Assembly (NCBI GenBank): GCA_032622095.1
Contig: CP136066.1
Coordinates: 65,542,278 to 65,606,277, forward strand
From: Siphonodentalium dalli
Lineage: Eukaryota; Mollusca; Scaphopoda; Gadilida; Siphonodentaliidae
Length of the DNA: 64,000 bases
Direction: 5' to 3'
Shown piece by piece: positions 35,387 to 45,363 of the stretch. The notes under the pieces are model-generated. The model was not told the origin of the DNA and did no database searches. It saw nothing but the letters and a program-made list of their open reading frames with translations. Positions within the stretch are counted from its first letter, which is position 1; each line of letters opens with the position of its first letter. Position numbers and translations under genes: made by a program.

Positions 35387-35889
35387 CATTTCTTATATGA
35401 ATAATACAATTTAAGATTGGTGAATTATTTCTTTTGGTTAATTTAATAAACGTACAGGACCAAATAACGAACGTACAGGTGGGAATTTTACCTCGATTTT
35501 AATAATCGTACATTAGGGGGGGAAATTCACTGTAAACAGCTGTATATGAATTTCTGTGCATACTATTTATCATGGATGTTAACATGGACATGTAAATAGG
35601 AATGAGTCATTTTGAGGTCATTCGGCCAAAAAAACATGGCTGCCTGCGGCCATCTTGGATTTCAAAATTTGCAACAAAATACAACACGATAACTGCCTGC
35701 AGTCAGTTTACAGTTAGAATTACATTATTTCTCTCATTCAAAGTGGTTTTGAAGCCGAACTCATTGCCAAAACACTAAAAAACAAGCAGGAATTTTTTTT
35801 TTTAGTTGCGGAAAAAATTGCTTGTTGGTGGCTTTGACCACCCATCCACCCCGGCATACGTGCCAGAATTTTTTTGTTCACTCCCCCCA

Positions 35890-36223
35890 CCCCCCCTGTT
35901 TCATGAAAATAAATTTAACTTTTTTTGTCCCAAAATATTTTACACGCATACTGATTTTCATGTGCTGTCGCATCCGGTTCTGCTTATGATCATTTACAGA
36001 TCCATATTTTCATGTATTTCATGACAAGATATGTGTTGTTTGGTTTGAACAGAATTTCATTCATAAACATTTTTTCACAATTTTTGTAAAATTTATGTAA
36101 AATTCCACGATTTACTTGATATAAATTGGGGGACAATCTTTTTTATTGATATTTTTTCCCCTCCTGCATCTACTTTTTTTCTCCCCACATTATTGTAAAC
36201 CAGACTTAAAAATTGGTGTCGCC
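35890..36223. mobile_element. MITE with TTA target, copy 2, left-truncated
   Basis: Reverse-orientation relative of the MITE at 24,441-24,800. It shares ACTGATTTTCATGTGCTGTC, CATATTTTCATGTATTTCAT and the end TAAAAATTGGTGTCGCC followed by TAA. The expected opposite terminus is missing or too diverged near 35,800-35,890. Confidence 0.85.
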
Positions 36224-36499
36224 TAAATATCATCTGATGGAGTCAAAATCATTGAACTGTCACTTATGCATGCACATGTAGTCTTGATGTTGAGTCTGGC
36301 TTTCATCATTTTCATTTAATAGTTTTACTGTTATCCACCAAAGGTGTTATGGAACAACTGTATGGCATCGTATACTGTTATCTTCCGAGTAAATATCTGC
36401 TCATCAAATAGTATAATCCTTAAATATTTGTAGTCCAGGTGATCTCGACTGCACAGTACATGCATAAACATTCATCTGCAGTGTGTTTTAATTTTCTTT

Positions 36500-36671
36500 G
36501 CTGTGTAACAACTGTTGTCCCAAGTTTCAATGCCTTGTCCTCCTGGTATGTAGGGATTACCAATTTACCATTGCCGTGTTTTAATTTGCAATTTTGATGA
36601 TGACGCTCACTTGTTGATAAATTTCTTTGTCGTGTAACAACTGTTGTACCAAGTTTCTACGCCACGTCCTC
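36500..36671. repeat. 129-bp tandem duplication holding an insertion site
   Basis: GTGTAACAACTGTTGT(C/A)CCAAG at 36,503 recurs at 36,632. Copy 1 reads CTCCTGGTATGTAGGG; in copy 2 the same place is split by the element at 36,675-38,867 and resumes as CTGGTATTTAGGGATTACC at 38,868. Confidence 0.85.
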
Positions 36672-36674
36672 CAG

Positions 36675-38867
36675 GGCCTTGTTTCATGAAAGCAACTTAT
36701 GACATAGTTGGGACTTAAGATGGTCATAAGTTCAAACTTCAGTCATAAGTGCGTTTCACGAACAAGGTCTTAACTTAAGATGGTCTTAACTTTGGTCTTA
36801 ACTTTAAGACTGCTGTGAGGTGTCATAAGATAATCTTAAAGTTAAGACCCACGTGATAAGTGGCATATCGATCACAAGTATGGCGGCCTATGTTATTTTG
36901 CAATTACGGAGATATCTGTACATTGTCTGGGTGGGCAATTCGTCGTCTGGTATACAGGGTCGTGACTACAGAGTGAGAGGGGGTGTTCGCCTCGAAATGT
37001 CCAACTACACCCCCTTAAACAACACCAAATTCTCTTTAGGTTTAAACATTCCAACTGGTACCTCAAACATTCCAAAACCAAAGTTTGGAGAGGGCAACCC
37101 CCCCCCCCCACCGTATAACCATAGGGTTAATTTGGTAAAATAAAATTCAGAGTACAGACTTATCATCAGGGACGTGGCGAATGGGTTTGTGTGTTGTCTA
37201 CCTACCCCCCCCCCCCCCCCCCCCCCCCCCACCACCACACACACACTTTGGTCAAAATGTTTAGCAATTGGAAATTTCATGCCTGACAAGAACATTAATC
37301 GTACACTATATATAGGTTTCAAATGTTTGAATTTCTAACTAGTAAAGGAATGTGTTGTTTTAGACAAACAGCAGCAACCGAAAATCACCAACTTTAGGGG
37401 CGTCAGGTTGGAAATTTCGAACTGTTGGAATATTTTAGATACCATTGGAAAGTTTAAATCCAACGGGTGGGGTGGACATGGCATTTCGCGAACATGGAAG
37501 TTTGGCCCGGTTCAATTAAGGGGCGGGCGCAGTTGGAAATTGCACGATGTACCCCCCCCCCACACAGAGACCAACTAGCCACCCCGAGCCTCGTCGAATG
37601 TAGGATTTAGTCAATTATCAGCTGTGTATGTGACCTATAGATAATATATATTATAAAATTGTATTACCCACGAATTAAACTTTTGATAAGAATTATGGCT
37701 TAGCTCAAAGCTCACAATATCCTCTATGTTATTCCATGTGTGTGTGGGAGATGGGGTAAAATGAGATCAATTAATGTATTGATTCATTCCTCTTTCCAAA
37801 TTTCCGTCGCTGTTTATAAAGCAGATATGTCATATAGGAAAGGTAACACAAACGCTCTTTATCAAAATATGTTTTAGAAATAGTGACAATTTTCTATAGA
37901 GAATATTATTTTTATTGAGTTTATGCCCACGCCCATAATTATGTCGTGATTTTCAAGGCTGTCCAAATTTGTGTGATGTTTTTTTGTTGTTGCAGGGGTG
38001 GGATGACCATTGTACAGCATACTGTATATATGATATACACACCCGTAACGATGACACCCCTTAATACGAGTGTGCTAACGGAAACGTAGTTTTATATATA
38101 TATCCATGGTATGACAACCGCATAAAACATCTGCATGAAAAATAATAAAAAAGTTACTAACATATATTTTTCATTTCCCTTTGAATCGAAAAATGACCTA
38201 TGTGTTTCCTGATGACATCGCCGATTTATTTTGATTATTGCTACACGTAGAGAGCGGTGGTCGATAATATACGAGTTATGTCGGCTCACATAAAAAAATC
38301 GCCGCCTGATCATTGCTCTCAGTTGATTAACTCGGCGTGAATGCATGGTCGCAGTCATGCATCGATCCATATAATTATATTGTCTTATTTCTGACACCGC
38401 CACTCGTCAGTAAACGCAAAGCTCCTCATTTTAAGAGCCTGCGATGTACTCATGTTCGAATTCACATCGTGGAACTCATACAAGTCTAAGATCCATATGC
38501 GAATATAATGCCATGCATTGACTATAGACACTAAGATACCTGCGCCTGATTCGCCCACCCCACCCCAGCCGCTATCCAGCATCCCTGTCACACAATAATG
38601 TCAACTCGGACTCGGCTCTTTCTCGATAACCTCTCAATACCGTACATAAAGATTGCACAAGCCCACATTTTTTCGTTCCGGACTGTAGAAAATTGTCGAT
38701 AACCAGTCTAAATGACCGGGAACTTAACTTACTACTTAAGTAGGACTTAATCTTGTTTTGTGAAACGCGTTCTTGAAACGGAAAAGTTACATCATAAGAT
38801 CCACCTTAAATCTTAGATTAAGTCCATCTTAAGATAATCTTATTACCTTGCTTCATGAAACAGGCCC
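36675..38867. mobile_element. 2.2-kb TIR element, member 2 of the CWG-target family
   Basis: Left end GGCCTTGTTTCATG and right end CATGAAACAGGCCC, flanked by CAG at the left (36,672-36,674) and CTG at the right (38,868-38,870). Subterminal sequences match member 1 (31,054-34,544). The interior has a 26-base C run (37,205-37,230) and GGAAATTTC text like 2.6 kb. The longest frame is 104 codons on the minus strand (38,092-38,403). It has a basic middle (RRRFFYVSRH) and a hydrophobic C-terminus, but I cannot assign it to a transposase. Confidence 0.85.
37205..37230. repeat. 26-base C homopolymer
   Basis: Uninterrupted C run inside the 2.2-kb TIR element. Similar but shorter C or G runs occur at about 2,729, 15,064, 19,888, 37,099, 43,859, 55,260 and 60,250. 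Confidence 0.95.
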
Positions 38868-38870
38868 CTG

Positions 38871-39879
38871 GTATTTAGGGATTACCGGTGCCTTTAATAG
38901 TGATGCATCATTGCCAGTTAATGTACATTAGAGTGGAACTGAATTAACAATGTCACATTGACACAGTACTCAGTTAAGACCAGTAAAACAGAAAAAGTAG
39001 TATTATTGTACAGCAGGCTTATCACTATCAGTACTTACTACATGTACAGACCCCTTACTTATACTATCGTGGATCAAAATTCAAACTTCTGTAGTTGTTA
39101 CGTCCTAGTGACCAAAGCTGGCTTTTACTTCTCAATTCTTCTTCTTCTGGACAGGTGCATGAGCAGGCCACTGGCACTATATCATGCTTGTACCGGTACC
39201 ACAAATTAAATTGTACGTATTGTCGTAGCGAGACAATATTCTGGTTATGGGCAGATGTCCAGGTAGCTGAGGTACTGTCCATTACTATGATCCGTTTCGT
39301 TATCGTAGCTTAATTCTTACTGTTCCGGGAATTGAAATATTTGTTGTCACATGAAATTCAGTCTTTTTCGATATTTGCGCACATCCATGCGGAAAAATCG
39401 GCGAATCTTATATATAAGTCCACAGTTTATCCGTTTGTAGCCAATACACCATTTCCTTCTGTCAATCCGCGTTGATTCGCGACAAAATTAACTCAAAACA
39501 CCACAAGGAATTCTCCGCGCTTAATTTTGAAGAACGGTATTAACTAAAAGTTAAGATTGTAATTTGGCTGCAGAAACGAAACGAAACGAATTTTGAAACA
39601 CAATAATTGTGTTCACTAATATTTTCCTGTTGGTATATGGTCTACTATAGTATCCGCAATCATTTATTTGAAATAATAAGTATCACTTAGAGAATAATTC
39701 TTACTGATAATTAGAAATATCTTTATTTTGTATCCCTTTAATATTAAATAATGGCCCTGAAAATTGTATGTTTGTCAGTTTAATGTTCACTAATTATAGC
39801 TAGGGTGTTAGATAAAGTATGATATTGCTTCATTTGTCCGGGGTAGTGTATTGTGACTGTCATACTGTCATAATAAACT
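38871..39879. other. no gene recognised
   Basis: AT-rich, with short overlapping frames on both strands at 38,958-39,313 that show no domain. TCTTCTTCTTCTGGACAG near 39,138 resembles a splice acceptor, but no matching exon can be defined. Confidence 0.45.
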
Positions 39880-42253
39880 TCAAGTAATAAGGTAACTACT
39901 CGTCAATGCTGCTTGAATACATAAATGATTAATAAGGTAACAACTACCCGTCAATGTTCGACGTCTTAATATAGAAAGGTTTAATAAGGTAACTAACTAC
40001 ACGGCAATGATACTTAGTATAGAAAGGTTAATAATTTAACTTCTTGCCAATGATGCTTTAATATAAAAATCGTTAATAAGGTAACTACCCGTCAATAATG
40101 CTTTAGTATAGAAATGGTTACTAAGGTAACTACATGTCAATGATGCTTTAATAAAGAAAGGGTTAATAAGATAAAGTTCTACACGTCAATGATGCTTTAA
40201 TATAGAAAGGACTAATAGGGTAACTACACGCCAATGATGTTTTAATATAGAAAGGGTTAATATGGTAATTACACGCTAATGGTGCTTTAATATAGAAAGG
40301 GTTAATATGGTAACTACCGTCCATGATGCTTTAATATAGAACTGGCTAATATGATAACTACATGTCAATGATGCTTTATTGTAGAAAGGGTTAATAATGT
40401 AACTAATCACCAATGATACTCATTATAAAAAGGGTTAATAAGGTAACTACCTGTCAATTATTGCTTCAATGTAGAAAGGGTTAATAAGGTAATTACACGC
40501 CAATGGTGCTTTAATATAGAAAGGGTTAACATGGTAACTATCAGTCAATGATGCTTTAATATAGAAAGTGTTATAATATGGTAACTGCACGTCAATGATG
40601 CTTTGATACAAAAATGGTTAATAAGGTAATTACCCGTCAATGGCGCTTTAATATAGAAATGGTTTATAATGTAACTACTCACCAATGATACTTAGTATAG
40701 AAATGGTTGTTTAATGTAACTACCTGTCAATTAATGCTTTAATATAGAAAGGGTTAATAAGGTAACTACACGCCAATGATACTTAGTATAGAAAGGGTTA
40801 GTAAGGTAACTACACGACAATGATACTTTAGTATATAGAGGGTTAATTAGGCAACTAACCGTCAACGATGCTTTAATATAGAAAGGGTTAACATGGTAAC
40901 TACACGTCAATGATATTTTAATAAAGAAAGGGCTAATAAGGTAACTACATGTCAATGCTGCTTTAATACAGAAATGGTTAATAAGGTAACTTCACGTCAA
41001 TGATGCTTTAATATAGAAAGGGTTAATAATGTAACTACTCACCAATGATACTTAGTATAGAACGGGTTAATAAGATGACTACCCGGCAATAATGATGCTT
41101 TAATATAGAAAGGGTTATAATAAGGTAACTACACGTCAATGATGCTTTAATACATACATGGTTTATAAGGTAACTACCCGCCAATGGCGCTTTAATATAG
41201 AAAGGGTTAATGATGCAACTACTCACCAATGATACTTAGTATAGAAAGGGTTAATAATGTAACTACCTGTCAATTAATGCTTTAATATAGAAAGGGTTAA
41301 TAAGGTAACTACACGACAATGGCACTTTAGTATATACAGGGTTAACAAGGCATGCAACTACCCGTCAATGGTGCTTTAATATGGAAAGAGTTAACATGGT
41401 AACTACACGTCAATGATTTTTTAATATAGAAAGGGTTACTAAGGTAACTACACATCAATGATGCTTTAATACAGAAAGGGTTAATAAGGTAACTTCACGT
41501 CAATGCTGCTTTAGTATAGAAAGGGTTAATATGGTAACTACTCACCAATGATACTTTGTATAGAACGGGTTAATAATGTAACTACCCGGCAATAATGCTT
41601 TAATATAGAATTGGTTAATATGGTAACTACACGTCAATGATGCTTTAATATAGAAAGGGTTATAATAAGGTAACTACACGTCAATGATGCTTTAATACAA
41701 AAATGGTTAATAAGGTAACTACCAGTCAATGGCGCTTTAATATAGAAAGGGTTAATAATGCAACTACTCACCAATAATATTTAGTATAGAAAGGGTTAAT
41801 AAGGGAACTACCTGTCAATTAATGCTTTAATATAGAAAGGGTTAATAAGGTAACTACACGCCATCGGTACTTATTATAAAAAGGGTTAATAAGGTAACTA
41901 TATACGACAATGATACTTTGGTATATACAGAGTTAATAAGGCAACTACCCGTCAATGATGCTATAATATAGAAATGGTTAACATTGTAACTACACATCAA
42001 TGATATTATAATATAGAAAGGGTTAATAAGGTAACTACACGTCAATGATGCTTTAATAAAGAAAGGGTTAATAAGGTAACTTCACATCAATGGTGCTTTA
42101 ATATAGGAAGGGTTAATAATGTAACTACTCACCAATGTTACTTAGTATAGAAAGGGTTAATAAGGTAACTACCTGTCAATTAATGATTTAATATAGAATG
42201 GTTAATAAGGTAACTACACGCCAATGATGCTGTAATATAGAAAGGGTTAATAA
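39880..42253. repeat. 45-bp minisatellite, about 52 units, with higher-order structure
   Basis: Unit GAAAGGGTTAATAAGGTAAC followed by TACACGTCAATGATGCTTTA and ATATA. A variant pair (CTCACCAATGATACTTAGTA, then TACCTGTCAATTAATGCTTT) recurs at fixed multiples: TACCTGTCAATTA at 40,448, 40,721, 41,264, 41,809 and 42,170. That spaces copies at 6, 12, 12 and 8 units. The minus-strand Ser/Leu/Ile-rich frames are repeat translations. Confidence 0.96.
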
Positions 42254-42283
42254 GGTGACTTCAATGCAGATTATACAGTTTAA

Positions 42284-42625
42284 CAAAATACCACAGGTGT
42301 ATATATCCGGGTGAACACTGTAGTAAATACCTGGGCGAAACCCTGGTGTAAATACCTGGGTGTAAATACTCCGGATAACCTGGGTCTAAATACCCGGGTG
42401 TGACAGCGTCTTTCTAAATTATATCCGTAAAAACCCGGGTAAACTGGGGTTTATACCTAACATATATAGAAAACACCAGGGTAAATCTATAAAATCCCTG
42501 ATTTACCTGGGTGTAACATGGGTGTGACCTGGGTGGAACCAGGGTAAAACATATATGTACCGGGGTATACCTAGGTAAACACCAAGATTTACCATGGTAC
42601 ATTTTTATATGGGTCACGGTGATAC
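42284..42625. mobile_element. ACCTGGGTGTA repeat element, copy 2
   Basis: TACCTGGGTGTAAATAC-type words run forward to about 42,400. The rest is mixed (AACCCGGGTAAAC, ACCTGGGTGTAACATGGG), ending GGTACATTTTTATATGGG. That end is the reverse complement of the left terminus at 22,096, so the two loci share at least one element end. Confidence 0.75.
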
Positions 42626-42839
42626 CATTTTCTAATGATTTGGACAACTATCAGTGATGTTTCTGCAGAGTTTATATGGTTTAGTGTTAATTCTACTGAA
42701 CTATTCTGGAATGGAAGTTGATGACGTCAAAGACGTGCATAACATTGGCGCTGTACTGGAAACTAGAACTGAACTTGTTATAGAGAAAACAACTGATGGT
42801 ATGGAACTGCGCTCGAATGGGATGAACTTATTAGAATAG

Positions 42840-43138
42840 CGCAGAAGTTACAGTCACTCCGGAGATCGTGCTTTCAGTGTTTGCGCTCCATCATTGTGGA
42901 ACTCCCTGCCTGGTGAAATTCGAGGCTGTTGGGACTTAGTGGAGTTTCGTCATCTGTTAAAGACTCATTTCTTTAAATTAGCTTTTGAAACTGACTAACA
43001 TGCAGCTACTGGTATCGTAATTTTTGTTTCTCGACAACTTTGTTCAGACTCGTGTAAACTATAACTTTGTTGCGCATGTGAACATGTATATGGAATTTGC
43101 GCGTTATAAATGTATTAAATAATAATGATAATAATAAA
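42840..43138 (+). pseudogene. 3' end of an L2/CR1-like LINE
   Basis: An uninterrupted 52-codon frame (stop at 42,996-42,998) reads SGDRAFSVCAPSLWNSLP, then GEIR and LLKTHFF, the conserved C-terminal signature of L2/CR1-type ORF2 proteins (GDRAFSVAAP-LWNSLP---R). A short 3' UTR follows, with TTGCGCGTTATAAATG and an AATAATAATGATAATAATAA tail. Only the last part is present: a heavily 5'-truncated insertion, as is usual for target-primed reverse transcription. The frame before 42,840 (42,654-42,839) has no LINE motif and is genomic flank. It belongs to a different clade from LINEs A and B, which have a zinc-knuckle C-terminus. Confidence 0.88.
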
Positions 43139-44339
43139 TTCTTGCTGCACAATGCGAGTACATTCCATTATGGGAACAGTGGTCTTGTGTAGAGAAGTCG
43201 GTTGGAACATGAAGAAATAAATTGTGGTTCAGACAATCGATGTTTTACGATTAACTTGACTGTACCACATTAGTCGATCGCATAGAACAATCTGTAACCT
43301 TTTCGTCGATTAACTGTATACCATTAGTCTATATCGGCATTTAGTTTTTATCAATATTATAATTCAAATCGGCAGTCAACGCACTATATAAGTCATTGCT
43401 ACGTGTGCACACGATGCCTGTGTTGTGTCTTAGTATGAATATGTACAAAAACCTCCCGGTTACAGTACATGGGTGTATTCATCCATGCTGCATGTTTCTG
43501 TTTATTACCGTATCCAGGATATCACAAATGGGGATTTTGATACACCATTGTTCAGCATTATTTGTTGTGAATAGAACTAATTTGCTCCAGTAGACTAACA
43601 TAAGTGGTATGGAATATGTTAGATAATGGGCTGGTTGACAGACTAATCAGGAAATAGTTATAAATTATGAAATGTTTTGTATTCTGCAAAATGACCTAGG
43701 TTTACAGATGATCAGCAATTTATAAAACGTTTTTCTTTCAATTACAACAGCTTCTGAAATAGGTTAAACTGTTATTTGAACTAATGGAGATAATTCCGAG
43801 TCAAAAGAGTGATATCAGTAGAGATTTATGAGATTTTAGACTAATTTTAGTGAAATTTTGGGGGGGGGGGGGTGTAAAAAAAATTGGGACTAAATATATT
43901 TTTTTTGCCGCTTTGGGGGTGGTGGGTCCCCGAAAATTCCAGATGCAAAAAAAACGTACTACCTTCATGCAATTTTTTTACTGCCCCCCTGAATTAAAGA
44001 CGAAAATGTATGATCTCAGGTGTACATATTCTTAAAGAGTAAGATATGTATGTCTGTTCCCGACCTCTGGACCTTGGAGAATGTTATAGCGGCGTTACTT
44101 TTTGTCATTTTAATTAAAAAACATTTTTTTTTTCAAATATTTATTTTATATGTTAAATTGAGTAGTAAGTTCTCTAAAAAAAAAACAACAATTAAATTAA
44201 AAAAAAATGTAATTAATTTTAAATTTTTATATTTGTTTTAATTCAAAATGACTATTTCTTCAAACATATTTCTCCAAGCATCCGTAAGCTCCTCCCACTA
44301 ATTAATGTGTGGAGATAACTCCATTACGGCTTCGATCGG
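43139..44339. other. no gene; homopolymer-rich
   Basis: Includes a G13 tract (about 43,859), poly-A/T stretches at 44,110-44,235 and no frame with a recognisable domain. Confidence 0.5.
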
Positions 44340-44565
44340 ATATCCAAATCAACGTTGGCTGTGTACCAAACTCACCGGAATTCGGTAAAATGTCACAGTT
44401 GGAAATGTCATGCCTGACACAACATTAGTTGGAAAGAATACACCACACATAGGTTGAAATTGTTCTCGTTGTTTGAATTTATAATCAGTAATTAGAGGTA
44501 GTGATGAGGGGTACCATACCACACACACACTTACTCGCATGAGTGTCGAATAGGGGACAAGTGTC
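44340..44565. repeat. poly-C / GGAAATTTC module, relative
   Basis: TTGGAAATGTCATGCCTGAC and ACAACATTAGTTGGAAAG resemble TTGGAAATTTCATGCCTGAC at 37,266 and GGAAATTTCC text at 2,605. Same module as the 2.6-kb and 37-kb entries. Confidence 0.5.
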
Positions 44566-44689
44566 ACAGACCTCCAGTCGGGGACACCTCAACTCGTTAT
44601 GTCACAGCCTTCAAACTGTCCCAAGGAACATAAAATCGTCACGAGCAAACGAAAACACGAAATCCTCCACCGAATCTCAAAATAGAAAG

Positions 44690-45000
44690 TCGGGTTTTTT
44701 TACATTCTGATGGTGGACAGGGTGGATACACGTGTGTTTTCTCGAGTGTGAGAAAAGGGGACATACACCCATGGGTTTGAAATTTGTTAATAGGGACAGG
44801 AAACTACACGATCTGTGTTTTCGAAGTGGGGACATAATATGTTTCCCCTGTGTTTTCAAAATATGGACATCAAAATAGTGTAACAAAGAGGAAAAATTTG
44901 TCCCTCTTCTTTTCAAAATACGGACATCAAAATATTGAAGTGTGACAAAGAGGGACATTCAAAAACTTCGAAGTCAGACAGTTGTCACAGTGGACAGGGA
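44690..45000. repeat. degenerate ~60-bp GGGACAT repeats
   Basis: Loosely repeated GTGTTTTC(G/A)AA(G/A)-TGGGGACAT and TTTCAAAATACGGACATCAA words. No higher order visible. Frames on both strands follow the repeat. Confidence 0.55.
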
Positions 45001-45363
45001 TAGCTTTCTCACAGTGGACAGGGATATAAACGATATGAGTTTCAAAAAATGGGACATTTTGAATGACAGAGAGGGAGCGTCAAAATTAGAGTCAAAATAC
45101 ACGCGATTTGCTGACAATATATTTTCCTTTGCGTGCTTGATGCACCAAAATTTAATATCTGAATAACGGGGATCTGTGTACGAATATACGGGCAATATCC
45201 AGACACGACGTCGTCTCAAGATTGGCAAAATCCCTTTTGTTCTAAATATCTTATTTAATTGTTATACTAACTGATCGATCATGTATGTAAACTGTATTGG
45301 GAATAAAAACAAACATTACCTTGCATTGTAGTTAGATGCTTTAGGTTGTATATAGCATATACT

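Larger units (their letters stand above)
30864..35515. mobile_element. short TA-flanked element, interrupted copy
   Basis: CTCTTGAGTGCCTA and GTACAGGGTGGAATAATAGT at 30,864-31,053 match the intact 386-bp element at 54,132-54,517. The match resumes at 34,545-34,608 (TCTGTGAATCTACAGTGTGC) and again at 35,398-35,513 (ATTTAAGATTGGTGAATTAT). The two gaps are insertions of 3,491 bp (31,054-34,544) and about 789 bp (34,609-35,397). The right terminus is lost in this copy. Confidence 0.9.

Noticed and set aside
38092-38403. 104-codon basic frame as transposase of the 2.2-kb element
   Set aside because: No recognisable motif, ends in a hydrophobic segment, and no counterpart in the 3.5-kb family member.
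39880-42253. CRISPR-like array or coding repeat protein
   Set aside because: The entire 45-bp unit repeats without spacers, and frames contain stops or lack conservation.
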